Below are positions 10,032-22,900 of a stretch of DNA of 64,000 bases, one piece after another; within the stretch, counting starts at the first letter, position 1, and every line of letters starts with the position of its first letter. This DNA is from Euonymus europaeus (lineage: Eukaryota > Streptophyta > Magnoliopsida > Celastrales > Celastraceae): assembly GCA_963580455.1 (NCBI GenBank), contig OY756966.1, positions 15,007,001-15,071,000 of the forward strand, read 5' to 3'. The notes under the pieces are model-generated. The model saw nothing but the letters and a program-made list of their open reading frames with translations, was not told the origin of the DNA and did not search any database. Made by a program: the position numbers and the translations under genes.

Positions 10032-13000
10032 AAATTTTACGAGTATAAGCTTCCTACATTATTTCGATGCCAAAACACCAACTTTCTATGACAAATATAC
10101 AAAACCGTTAAAAGCTCTTCCATAGAGAGAGTTGGGCAACTTCGGACTATCAAAATTTCTCGGGATAGACTTTTTATTGTTCTTCTATGTCAAATTTTAC
10201 GAGTATAAGCTTCCTACATTATTTCGATGCAAAAAACACCAACTTTCTTTGACAAATGTACAAAACCGTTAAAAGCTCCTCCATAGAGAGAGTTGAGAAA
10301 CTTCAGACTATCAAAGTTGCTCGGGATAGACTTTTAATTGTTCTTCTATGTCAAATTTTACGAGTATAAGCTTCCTACATTATTTCGATGCCAAAACACC
10401 AACTTTCTATGACAAATGGACAAAACTGTTAAAAGCTCCTCCATAGAGAGAGTTGAGCAACTTCGGACCATCAAAGTTGCTCGAGATAGACTTTTAATTG
10501 TTCTTCTATGTGAAATTTTACGAGTATAAGCTTCCTACATTATTTCGATGCCAAAACACCTACTTTCTTTGACAAATGGACAAAACCGTTAAAAGCTCTT
10601 CCATAGAGAGAGTTGAGCAACTTCGGACTGTGAAAGTTGCTCGGAATAGACTTTTTATTGTTCTTCTATGTCAAATTTTACGAGTATAAGCTTCCTATAT
10701 TATTTCGATGCCAAAACACCAACTTTCTATGACAAATATACAAAACCGTTAAAAGCTCCTCCATAGAGAGAGTTGGGCAACTTCGGACTATCAAAATTTC
10801 TCGGGATAGACTTTTTATTGTTTTTCTATGTCAAATTTTACGAGTATAAGCTTCCCAGATTATTTCGATGCCAAAACTCCAACTTTCTATGACAAATAGA
10901 CAAAACCGTAAAAAGCTCCTCCATAGAGAGAGTTGCGCAACTTCGGACTATCAAAATTGCTCGGGATAGACTTTTTATTGTTCTTCTATGTTAAATTTTA
11001 CGAGTATAAGCTTCCTACATTATTTCGATGCCAAAACACCAACTTTCTATGACAAATGGACAAAACCGTTAAAAGCTCCTCCATAAAGAGAGTTGAGCAA
11101 CTTCGGACCATCAAAGTTGCTCGGTGTATAATATTTATTGTTCTCATATGTCAAATTTTACGAGTATAAGCTTCAGAGATTATTTCGATGCCAAAACACC
11201 AACTTTTATGACAAATAGACAAAACCATTAAAAGCTCCTCCATAGAGAGAGTTGAGCAACTTCGGACCTTCAAAGTTGCTCGATGTACACTTTTTATTGT
11301 TCTTATATGTCCAATTTTACGATTATAAGCTTCCTGCATTATTTCGACGCCAAAACATCAACTTTCTATGACAAATAGACAAAACCGTTAAAAAGCTCCT
11401 CCACAGAGAGAGTTGAGCAACTTCCGACTATCAAAATTGCTCGGGATAGACTTTTTATTGTTCTTCTATATCAAATTTTACGAGTATAATCTTCCGACAT
11501 TATTTCGATCCCAAAACACCAACTTTCTATGACAAATGGACAAAACCTTTAAAAGTTCCTCCATAGAGAGAGTTGAGCAACTTCGGACCATCAAAGTTGC
11601 TCGGTGTATAATATTTATTGTTCTCATATGTCAAATTTTACGAGTATAAGCTTCAGAGATTATTTCGATGCCAAAACACAAACTTTTATGACAAATAGAC
11701 AAAACCGTTAAAAGCTCCTCCATAGAGAGAGTTGAGCAACTTCGGACCATGAAAGTTGCTCGATGTACACTTTTTATTGTTCTTATATGTCAAATTTTAC
11801 GACTATAAGCTTCCTACATTATTTCGACGCCAAAACATCAACTTTCTATGACAAATAGACAAAACCGTTAAAAAGCTCCTCCAGAGAGAGAGTTGAGCAA
11901 CTTCCGACTATCAAAATTGCTCGGGATAGACTTTTTATTGTTCTTCTATATCAAATTTTACGAGTATAAGCTTCCTACATTATTTCGATCCCAAAACACC
12001 AACTTTCTATGACAAATGGACAAAACCTTTAAAAGTTCCTCCATAGAGAGAGTTGAGCAACTTCGGACCATCAAAGTTGCTCGGTGTACAATTTCTATTG
12101 TTCTCATATGTCAAATTTTACGAGTATAAGCTTCAGAGATTATTTCTATACCAAAACACCAACTTTCTATGACAAATAGACAAAACCGTTAAAAGCTCCT
12201 CCATAGAGAGAGTTGAGCAACTTCGGACTATCAAAGTTGCTCGGGATAGACTTTTTATTGTTCTTCTATGTAAAATTTTACGAGTATAAGCTTCCTACAT
12301 TATTTCGATGCCAAAACACCAACTTTCTATGACAAATATACAAAACCGTTAAAAGCTCCTCCATAGAGAGAGTTGGGCAACTTCGGACTATCAAAATTTC
12401 TCGGGATAGACTTTTTATTGTTCTTCTATGTCAAATTTTATGAGTATAAGCTTCCTAGATTATTTCGATGCCAAAACATCAACTTTCTATGAAAAATGGA
12501 CAAAACCTTTAAAAGCTCCTCCATAGAGAGAGTTGAGCAACTTCGGACTATCAAAGTTGCTCGGGATAGACTTTTTATTGTTCTTCTATGTGAAATTTTA
12601 CGAGTATAAGCTTCCTACATTATTTCGATGCAAAAAACACCAACTTTCTATGACAAATGTACAAAACCGTTAAAAGCTCCTCCATAGAGAGAGTTGAGCA
12701 ACTTCGGACTATCAAAGTTGCTCGGGATAGACTTTTAATTGTTCTTCTATGTCAAATTTTACGAGTATAAGCTTCCTACATTATTTCGATGCCAAAACAC
12801 TAACTTTCTATGACAAATGGACAAAACCGTTAAAAGCTCCTCCATAGAGAGAGTTGAGCAACTTCGAACTATCAAAGTTGCTCGGGATAGACTTTTAATT
12901 GTTCTTCTATGTCAAATTTTACGAGTATAAGCTTCCAACATTATTTCGATGCCAAAACACCAACTTTCTATGACAAATGGACAAAACCGTTAAAAGATCC

Positions 13001-13045
13001 TCCATAGAGGGAGTTGAGCAACTTCGGACCATCAAAGTTGCTCGG
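10032..13045 (+). repeat. About 3.0-kb duplicated block, copy 2
   Basis: Partner of 6,669-9,843, one monomer shorter. Differences seen are few, for example CCAGAGAGAGAG near 11,881 against CCATAGAGAGAG, and GAAAAATGGAC near 12,490 against GAAAAATCGAC. Its right part, 11,603-13,045, is present a third time at 14,807-16,249. Confidence 0.85.
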
Positions 13046-14806
13046 GATAGACTTTTTATTGTTCTTCTATGTTAAATTTTACGAGTATAAGCTTCCTACA
13101 TTATTTCGATGCCAAAACATCAACTTTCTATGAAAAATGGACAAAACCTTTAAAAGCTCCTCCATAGAGAGAGTTGAGCAACTTCGGACTATCAAAGTTG
13201 CTCGGGATAGACTTTTTATTGTTCTTCTATGTCAAATTTTACGAGTATAAGCTTCCTACATTATTTCGATGCAAAAAACACCAACTTTCTATGACAAATG
13301 TACAAAACCGTTAAAAGCTCCTCCATAGAGAGAGTTGAGCAACTTCGGACTATCAAAGTTGCTCGGGATAGACTTTTAATTGTTCTTCTATGTCAAATTT
13401 TACGAGTATAAGCTTCCTACATTATTTCGATGCCAAAACACTAACTTTCTATGACAAATGGACAAAACCGTTAAAAGCTCCTCCATAGAGAGAGTTGGGC
13501 AACTTTGGACTATCAAAATTGCTCGGTGTATAATATTTTATTGTTCTCATATGTCAAATTTTATGACTATAAGCTTCCTACATTATTTCGACGCCGAAAC
13601 ATCAACTTTCTATGACAAATGGACAAAACCGTTAAAACGCTCCTCCATAGAGAGAGTTGAGCAACTTCCGACTATCAAAATTGCACGGGATAGACTTTTT
13701 ATTGTTCTTCTATATCAAATTTTACGAGTATAAGCTTCCTACATTATTTCGATCCCAAAACACCAACTTTCTATGACAAATGGACAAAACCTTTAAAAGC
13801 TCCTCCATAGAGAGAGTTGAGCAACTTCGGACCATCAAAGTTGCTCGGTGTACAATTTCTATTGTTCTCATATGTCAAATTTTACGAGTATAAGCTTCAG
13901 AGATTATTTCTATACCAAAACACCAACTTTCTATGACAAATAGACAAAACCGTTAAAAGCTCCTCCATAGAGAGAGTTGAGCAACTTCGGACTATCAAAG
14001 TTTCTCGGGATAGACTTTTTATTGTTCTTCTATGTAAAATTTTACGAGTATAAGCTTCCTACATTATTTCGATGCCAAAACACCAACTTTCTATGACAAA
14101 TATACAAAACCGTTAAAAGCTCCTCCATAGAGAGAGTTGGGCAACTTCGGACTATCAAAATTTCTCGGGATAGACTTTTTATTGTTCTTCTATGTCAAAT
14201 TTTATGAGTATAAGCTTCCTAGATTATTTCGATGCCAAAACACCAACTTTCTATGACAAATGGACAAAACCGTTAAAGGCTCCTCCATAGAGAGAGTTGA
14301 GCAACTTCGGACTATCAAAGTTGCTCGGGATAGACTTTTAATTGTTCTTCTATGTCAAATTTTACGAGTATAAGCTTCAAAGATTATTTTGAGTCCAAAA
14401 CACCAACTTTCCACGACAAATGGACAAAACCGTTAAAAGCTCCTCCATAGAGAGAGTTGAGCAACTTCAGACTATCAAAGTTGTTCGGGATAGACTTTTT
14501 ATTGTTTTTCTATGTCAAATTTTACGAGTATAAACTTCCTACATTATTTCGATGCCAAAACACCAACTTTCTATGACAAATGGACAAAACCGTTAAAAGC
14601 TCCTCCATAGAGAGAGTTGAGCAACTTCGGACTATCAAAGTTGCACGGAATAGACTTTTAATTGTTCTTCTATGTCAAATTTTACGAGTATAAGCTTCCT
14701 ACATTATTTCGAAGCCAAAAAATCAACTTTCTATGACAAATGGACAAAACCGTTAAAAGCTGTTCCATAGAGAGAGTTGGGCAACTTTGGACTATCAAAA
14801 TTGCTC
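13046..14806 (+). repeat. Mosaic monomers between duplicated blocks
   Basis: Eleven monomers of mixed descent. The first few continue the GAAAAATGGAC, GCAAAAAACACC and CACTAAC series. From about 13,548 to 14,203 they match 6,180-6,835 at a shift of 7,368 bp, including the unusual AAAACGCTCC and GCACGGGATAG. After 14,230 comes a GATTATTTTGAGTCC / TTTCCACGACAAATGG unit that reappears near 35,170 and 39,170. No gene or foreign insertion is visible. Confidence 0.8.
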
Positions 14807-16249
14807 GGTGTATAATATTTATTGTTCTCATATGTCAAATTTTACGAGTATAAGCTTCAGAGATTATTTCGATGCCAAAACACAAACTTTTATGACAAAT
14901 AGACAAAACCGTTAAAAGCTCCTCCATAGAGAGAGTTGAGCAACTTCGGACCATGAAAGTTGCTCGATGTACACTTTTTATTGTTCTTATATGTCAAATT
15001 TTACGACTATAAGCTTCCTACATTATTTCGACGCCAAAACATCAACTTTCTATGACAAATAGACAAAACCGTTAAAAAGCTCCTCCATAGAGAGAGTTGA
15101 GCAACTTCCGACTATCAAAATTGCTCGGGATAGACTTTTTATTGTTCTTCTATATCAAATTTTACGAGTATAAGCTTCCTACATTATTTCGATCCCAAAA
15201 CACCAACTTTCTATGACAAATGGACAAAACCTTTAAAAGTTCCTCCATAGAGAGAGTTGAGCAACTTCGGACCATCAAAGTTGCTCGGTGTACAATTTAT
15301 ATTGTTCTCATATGTCAAATTTTACGAGTATAAGCTTCAGAGATTATTTCTATACCAAAACACCAACTTTCTATGACAAATAGACAAAACCGTTAAAAGC
15401 TCCTCCATAGAGAGAGTTGAGCAACTTCGGACTATCAAAGTTGCTCGGGATAGACTTTTTATTGTTCTTCTATGTAAAATTTTACGAGTATAAGCTTCCT
15501 ACATTATTTCGATGCCAAAACACCAACTTTCTATGACAAATATACAAAACCGTTAAAAGCTCCTCCATAGAGAGAGTTGGGCAACTTCGGACTATCAAAA
15601 TTTCTCGGGATAGACTTTTTATTGTTCTTCTATGTCAAATTTTATGAGTATAAGCTTCCTAGATTATTTCGATGCCAAAACATCAACTTTCTATGAAAAA
15701 TGGACAAAACCTTTAAAAGCTCCTCCATAGAGAGAGTTGAGCAACTTCGGACTATCAAAGTTGCTCGGGATAGACTTTTTATTGTTCTTCTATGTCAAAT
15801 TTTACGAGTATAAGCTTCCTACATTATTTCGATGCAAAAAACACCAACTTTCTATGACAAATGTACAAAACCGTTAAAAGCTCCTCCATAGAGAGAGTTG
15901 AGCAACTTCGGACTATCAAAGTTGCTCGGGATAGACTTTTAATTGTTCTTCTATGTCAAATTTTACGAGTATAAGCTTCCTACATTATTTCGATGCCAAA
16001 ACACTAACTTTCTATGACAAATGGACAAAACCGTTAAAAGCTCCTCCATAGAGAGAGTTGAGCAACTTCGAACTATCAAAGTTGCTCGGGATAGACTTTT
16101 AATTGTTCTTCTATGTCAAATTTTACGAGTATAAGCTTCCAACATTATTTCGATGCCAAAACACCAACTTTCTATGACAAATGGACAAAACCGTTAAAAG
16201 CTCCTCCATAGAGGGAGTTGAGCAACTTCGGACCATCAAAGTTGCTCGG
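14807..16249 (+). repeat. Third copy of the 1,443-bp nine-monomer block
   Basis: It follows 11,603-13,045 at a shift of 3,204 bp, from the D spacer through the C unit, the GTTAAAAAGCTCC unit, the CCTTTAAAAGTTCC unit and onward to the GAGGGAG unit. Both intervals are 1,443 bp. The equivalent in 8,240-9,843 carries one additional monomer. Past 16,249 this copy continues into a type-B spacer as at 9,844, while 13,045 switches to type A, so the right edges differ in ancestry. Confidence 0.82.
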
Positions 16250-18045
16250 TGTACAATTTCTATTGTTCTCATATGTCAAATTTTACGAGTATAAGCTTCA
16301 GAGATTATTTAAATGCCAAAACACCAACTATCTTTGACAAATGGACAAAACCGTTAAAAGCTCCTCCATAGAGAGAGTTGAGCAACTTCGGACTGTAAAA
16401 GTTGCTCGGAATAGACTTTTTATTGTTCTTCTATGTCAAATTTTACGAGTATAAGCTTCCTACATTATTTCGATGCCAAAACACCAACTTTCTATGACAA
16501 ATATACAAAACCGTTAAAAGCTCTTCCATAGAGAGAGTTGGGCAACTTCGGACTATCAAAATTTCTCGGGATTGACTTTTTATTGTTTTTCTATGTCAAA
16601 TTTTACGAGTATAAGCTTCCCAGATTATTTCGATGCCAAAACTCCAGCTTTCTATGACAAATAGACAAAACCGTTAAAAGCTCCTCCATAGAGAGAGTTG
16701 CGCAACTTCGGACTATCAAAATTGCTCGAGATAGACTTTTTATTGTTCTTCTATGTTAAATTTTACGAGTATAAGCTTCCTACATTATTTCGATGCCAAA
16801 ACACCAACTTTCTATGACAAATGTACAAAACCGTTAAAAGCTCCGTCATAGAGAGAGTTGAGCAACTTCGGACAATCAAAGTTGCTCGGTGTACAATTTC
16901 TATTGTTCTCATATGTCAAATTTTACGAGTATAAGCTTCCTACATTATTTCGATGACAAAACACCAACTTTCTATGACAAACGGACAAAACCGTTAAAAG
17001 TTCCTCCATAGAGAGAGTTGAGCAACGTCGGACCATCAAAGTTGCTCGGTGTACAATTTCTATTGTTCTCATATGTCAAATTTTACGAGTATAAGCTTCC
17101 TACATTATTTCGATGCCAAAACACCAACTTTCTATGACAAATGGACAAAACCGTTAAAAGCTCCTCCATAAAGAGAGTGGAGCAACTTCGGACCATCAAA
17201 GTTGCTCGGTGTATAATATTTATTGTTCTCATATGTCAAATTTTACGAGTATAAGCTTCAGAGATCATTTCGATGCCAAAACACTAACTTTTATGACAAA
17301 TAGACAAAACCGTTAAAAGCTCCTCCATAGAGAGAGTTGAGCAACTTCGGACCATCAAAGTTGCTCGATGTACACTTTTTATTGTTCTCATATGTCAAAT
17401 TTTATGACTATAAGCTTCCTACATTATTTCGACGCCGAAACATCAACTTTCTATGACAAATGGACAAAACCGTTAAAAAGCTCCTTTATAGAGAGAGTTG
17501 AGCAACTTCCGACTTTCAAAATTGCACGGGATAGACTTTTTATTGTTCTTCTATATCAAATTTTACGAGTATAAGCTTCCTACATTATTTCGATCCCAAA
17601 ACACCAACTTTCTATGACAAATGGACAAAACCTTTAAAAGCTCCTCCATAGAGAGAGTTGAGCAACTTCGGACCATCAAAGTTGCTCGGTGTACAATTTC
17701 TATTGTTCTCATATGTCAAATTTTACGAGTATAAGCTTCAGAGATTATTTCTATACCAAAACACCAACTTTCTATGACAAATAGACAAAACCGTTAAAAG
17801 CTCCTCCATAGAGAGAGTTGAGCAACTTCGGACTATCAAAGTTGCTCGGGATAGACTTTTTATTGTTCTTCTATGTAAAATTTTACGAGTATAAGCTTCC
17901 TACATTATTTTGATGCCAAAACACCAACTTTCTCTGACAAATATACAAAAACGTTAAAAGCTCCTCCATAGAGAGAGTTGGGCAACTTCGGACTATCAAA
18001 ATTTCTCGGGATAGACTTTTTATTGTTCTTCTATGTCAAATTTTA
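16250..18045 (+). repeat. Continuation matching 5,041-6,836
   Basis: At a shift of 11,209 bp these monomers repeat the order seen at 5.0-6.8 kb: type B ending TTTAAATGCC, GACTGTAAAAG, TTGGGCAAC, TTGCGCAAC, two type-B units (one with GATGAC), then D, C, CACGGG, CCTTTAAAAG, TGTAAAA and TTGGGCAAC. Local differences include CTCCTTTATAG near 17,483 and GGAGTGGAGC-like changes near 17,178. The second variant set begins beyond this point. Confidence 0.78.
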
Positions 18046-18520
18046 GGAGTATAAGCTTCCTAGATTATTTCGATGCCAAAACACCAACTTTCTATGACAA
18101 ATAGACAAAACCGTTAAAAGCTCCTCCATGCAGAGAGTTGAGCAACTTTGGACTATCAAAATTGCTCGGGAAAGACTTTTTATTGTTCTTTTATGTCAAA
18201 TTTTACGAGTATAAACTTCCTACAATATTTCGATGCCAAAACACCAACTTTCTATGACAAATGGACAAAACCGTTAAAAGCTCCTCCATAGAGAGAGTTG
18301 AGGAACTTCGGACTATCAAAGTTGCTCGGTGTACAATTTCTATTGTTATCATATGTCAAATTTTATGAGTATATGATTCCTACATTATTTCGATGCCAAA
18401 ACACCAACTTTCTATGACAAACGAACAAAACCGTTAAAAGCTCCTCCATAGAGAGAGTTGAGCAACTCGGACTATCAAAATTGCTCGGGATAGACTTTTT
18501 ATTGTTCTTCTATGTCAAAT
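17922..18520 (+). repeat. 600-bp block, copy 1 (copy 2 at 18,721-19,319)
   Basis: About four monomers, including one with CCATGCAGAGAG, GAGCAACTTTGG and TCGGGAAAGAC, and one with CAAACGAACAAAACC and GAGTATATGATTCC, recur 799 bp downstream. The shift is five monomers minus one base; a base is missing in GAGCAACTCGGAC in both copies. This is the entry into the second variant set. Confidence 0.8.
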
Positions 18521-19657
18521 TTTATGAGTATAAGCTTCCTAGATTATTTCGATGCCGAAACACCAACTTTCTACGACAAATGGACAAAACCGTTAAAAGC
18601 TCCTCCATAGAGAGATTTGAGCAACTTCGGACTGTGAAAGTTGCTCGGGATAGACTTTTTATTATTCTTCTATGTCAAATTTTACGAGTATAAGCTTCCT
18701 ACATTATTTCGATCCCAAAACACCAACTTTCTATGACAAATATACAAAACCGTTAAAAGCTCCTCCATAGAGAGAGTTGGGCAACTTCGGACTGTCAAAA
18801 TTTCTCGGGATAGACTTTTTATTGTTCTTCTAAGTCAAATTTTATGAGTATAAGCTTCCTAGATTATTTCGATGCCAAAACACCAACTTTCTATGACAAA
18901 TAGACAAAACCGTTAAAAGCTCCTCCATGCAGAGAGTTGAGCAACTTTGGACTATCAAAATTGCTCGGGAAAGACTTTTTATTGTTCTTCTATGTCAAAT
19001 TTTACGAGTATAAACTTCCTACAATATTTCGATGCCAAAACACCAACTTTCTATGACAAATGGACAAAACCGTTAAAAGCTCCTCCATAGAGAGAGTTGA
19101 GGAACTTCGGACTATCAAAGTTGCTCGGTGTACAATTTCTATTGTTATCATATGTCAAATTTTATGAGTATATGATTCCTACATTATTTCGATGCCAAAA
19201 CACCAACTTTCTATGACAAACGAACAAAACCGTTAAAAGCTCCTCCATAGAGAGAGTTGAGCAACTCGGACTATCAAAATTGCTCGGGATAGACTTTTTA
19301 TTGTTCTTCTATGTCAAATTTTACGAGTATAAGCTTCCTACATTATTGCGATGCTAAAACACCAACTTTCTATGACAAATAGACAAAACCGTTAAAAGCT
19401 CCTCCATAGAGAGAGTTGAGCAACTTCGAACTGTGAAAGTTGCTCGGGATAGACTTTTTATTGTTCTTCTATGTCAAACTTTACGAGTATAAGCTTCCTA
19501 CATTATTTCGATGCCAAAACACCAACTTTCTATGACAAATATACAAAACCGTTAAAAGCTCCTCCATAGAGAGAGTTGGGCAACTTCGGACTGTCAAAAT
19601 TACTCGGGATAGACTTTTTATTGTTCTTCTAAGTCAAATTTTATGAGTATAAGCTTC

Positions 19658-19990
19658 CAACATTATTTCGATGCCAAAACAACTTTCTATGACAAATAGA
19701 CAAAATCGTTAAAAGCTCCTCCATAGAGAGAGTCGAGCAACTTCGGACTGTCAAAATTTCTCGGGATAGACTTTTTATTGTTTTTCTAAGTCAAATTTTA
19801 TGAGTATAAGGTTCCTACATTATTTCGATGCCAAAACAACTTTCTATGACAAATAGACAAAATCGTTAAAAGCTCCTCCATAGAGAGAGTCGAGCAACTT
19901 CAGACTGTTAAAGTTGCTCGGGATAGACTTTTTATTGTTCTTCTATGTTAAATTTTACAAGTATAAGTTTCCTACTTTATTTCGATGCCA
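19658..19990 (+). repeat. Two short (157-bp) monomers in tandem
   Basis: Two successive units read GATGCCAAAACAACTTTC, three bases shorter than GATGCCAAAACACCAACTTTC, and both carry CAAAATCGTTAAAAGC and GAGAGAGTCGAGCAAC. The same marked unit occurs singly near 40,305 and 41,102. These shared private marks tie 18-20 kb to 40-41 kb. Confidence 0.82.
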
Positions 19991-22900
19991 AAATACCAAC
20001 TTTCTATGACAAACGAACAAAACCGTTAAAAGCTCCTCCATAGAGAGAGTTGAGCAACTTCGGACTATCAAAATTGCTCGGGATAGACTTTTTATTGTTC
20101 TTCTATGTTAAATTTTACGAGTATAAGCTTCCTACATTATTTAGATGCCAAAACACCAACATTCTATGACAAATGGACAAAACCGTTAAAAGCTCCTCCA
20201 TAGAGAGAGTTGAGCAACTTCGGACCATCAAAGTTGCTCGGTGTACAATTTCTATTCTTCTCATATGTCAAATTTTATGAGTATATGATTCCTACATTAT
20301 TTCGATGCCAAAATACCAACTTTCTATGACAAATGGACAAAACCGTTAAAAGCTCCTCCATAGAGAGAGTTGAGCAACGTCGGACTATCAAAGTTGCTCG
20401 GGATAGACTTTTAATTGTTCTTCTATGTCAAATTTTATGAGTATAAGCTTCCTAGATTATTTCGATGCCAAAACACCAACTTTCTACGACAAATGGACAA
20501 AACCGTTAAAAGCTCCTCCATAGAGAGTGTTGAGCAACTTCGGACTATCAAAGTTGCTCGGGATAGACTTTTAATTGTTCTTCTATGTCAAATTTTACGA
20601 GTATAAGCTTCCTACATTTTTTCGATGGCAAAACACCACCTTTCTATGACAAATAGACAAAACCGTTAAAAGCTCCTCCATAGAGAGAGTTGAGCAACTT
20701 CGGACTATCAAAGTTGCTCGGGATAGACTTTTAATTGTTCTTCTATGTCAAATTTTACGAGTATAAGCTTCCTACATTATTTCGATGCCAAAACACCAAC
20801 TTTCTATGACAAATAGACAAAACCGTTAAAAGCTCCTCCATAGAGAGAGTTGAGCAACTTCGGACTATCCAAATTGCTCGGGCTAGACTTTTTATTGTTC
20901 TTCTATGTTAAATTTTACGAGTATAAGCTTCCTACATTATTTCGATGCCAAAACACCAACTTTCTGTGACAAATGGACAAAACCGTTAAAAGCTCCTCCC
21001 TAGAGAGAGTTGAGCAACTTCGGACCATAAAAGTTGCTCGGTGTACAATTTCTATTGTTCTCATATGTCAAATTTTTTGAGTATATGATTCCTACATTAT
21101 TTCGATGCCAAAACACCAATTTTCTATGACAAACGAACAAAACCGTTAAAAGCTCCTCCATAGAGAGAGTTGAGCAACTTCGGACTATCAACATTGCTCG
21201 GGATAGACTTTTTATTGTTCTTCTATGTAAAATTTTATGAGTATAAGCTTCCTAGATTATTTCGATGCCAAAACACCAACTTTCTACGACAAATGGACAA
21301 AACCGTTAAAAGCTCCTCCATAGAGAGAGTTGAGCAACTTCGGACTATCAAAATTGCTCGGGATAGACTTTTTATTGTTCTTCTATATCAAATTTTACGA
21401 GTATAAGCTTCCTACATTATTTCGATGCCAAAACACCAACTTTCTTTGACAAATAGACAAAACCGTTAAAAGCTCCTCCATAGAGAGTGTTGAGCAACTT
21501 CGGACTGTCAAAGTTGCTCGGGATAGACTTTTAATTGTTCTTCTATGTCAAATTTTACGAGTATAAGCTTCCTACATTATTTCGATGCCAAAACACCAAC
21601 TTTCTATGACAAATAGACAAAACCGTTTAAAGCTCCGCCATAGAAGGAGTTGAGCAACTTCGGACTATCCAAATTGCTCGGGCTAAAATTTTAATTGTTC
21701 TTCTATGTTAAATTTTATGAGTATAAGCTTCCTACATTATTTCGATGCCAAAACACCAACTTTCTATGACAAATGGACAAAACCGTTAAAAGCTCCTCAA
21801 TAGAGAGAGTTCAGAAACTTCGGACCATCAAAGTTGCTCGGTGTACAATTTCTATTGTTCTCATATGTCAAATTTTATGAGTATATGATTCCTACATTAT
21901 TTCGATGCCAAAACACCAACTTTCTATGACAAACGAACAAAACCGTTAAAAGCTCCTCCATAGAGAGAGTTGAGCAACTTCGGACTATCAAAATTGCTCG
22001 GGATAGACTTTTTATTGTTCTTCTATGTCAAATTTTACGAGTATAAGCTTCCTACATTATTTCGATGCTAAAACACCAACTTTCTATGACAAATAGACAA
22101 AACCGTTAAAAGCACCTCCATAGATAGAGTTGAGCAACTTCGGACTGTGAAAGTTGCTCGGGATAGACTTTTTATTGTTCTTCTATGTCAAATTTTACGA
22201 GTATAAGCTTCCTACATTATTTCGATGCCAAAACACCAACTTTCTATTACAAATAGACAAAACCGTTAAAAGCTCCTCCATAGAGAGAGTTGAGCAACTT
22301 CGGACTATCCAAATTGCTCGGGCTAGACTTTTTATTGTTCTTCTATGTTAAATTTTACGAGTATAAGCTTCCTACATTATTTCGCTGCCAAAACACCAAC
22401 TTTCTATGACAAATGGACAAAACCGTTAAAAGCTCCTCCGTAGAGAGAGTTGAGCAACTTCGGACCATAAAAGTTGCTCGGTGTACAATTTCTATTGTTC
22501 TCATATGTCAAATTTTATGAGTATATGATTGCTACATTATTTCGATGCCAAAACACCAACTTTCTATGACAAACGAACAAAACCGTTAAAAGCTCCTCCA
22601 TAGAGAGAGTTGAGCAACTTCGGACTATCAAAATTGCTCGGGATAGACTTTTTATTGTTCTTCTATGTCAAATTTTACGAGTATAAGATTCCTACATTAT
22701 TTCGATGCTAAAACACCAACTTTCTATGACAAATAGACAAAACCGTTAAAAGCTCCTCAATAGAGAGAGTTCAGAAACTTCAGACCATCAAAGTTGCTCG
22801 GTGTACAATTTCTATTGTTCTCATATGTCAAATTTTATGAGTATATGATTCCTACATTATTTCGATGCCAAAACACCAACTTTCTATGACAAACGAACAA

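Noticed and set aside
19658..19990. Monomer boundary shifts as sequencing error
   Set aside because: The 3-bp loss recurs in four separate places with the same linked substitutions, so it is an inherited variant.
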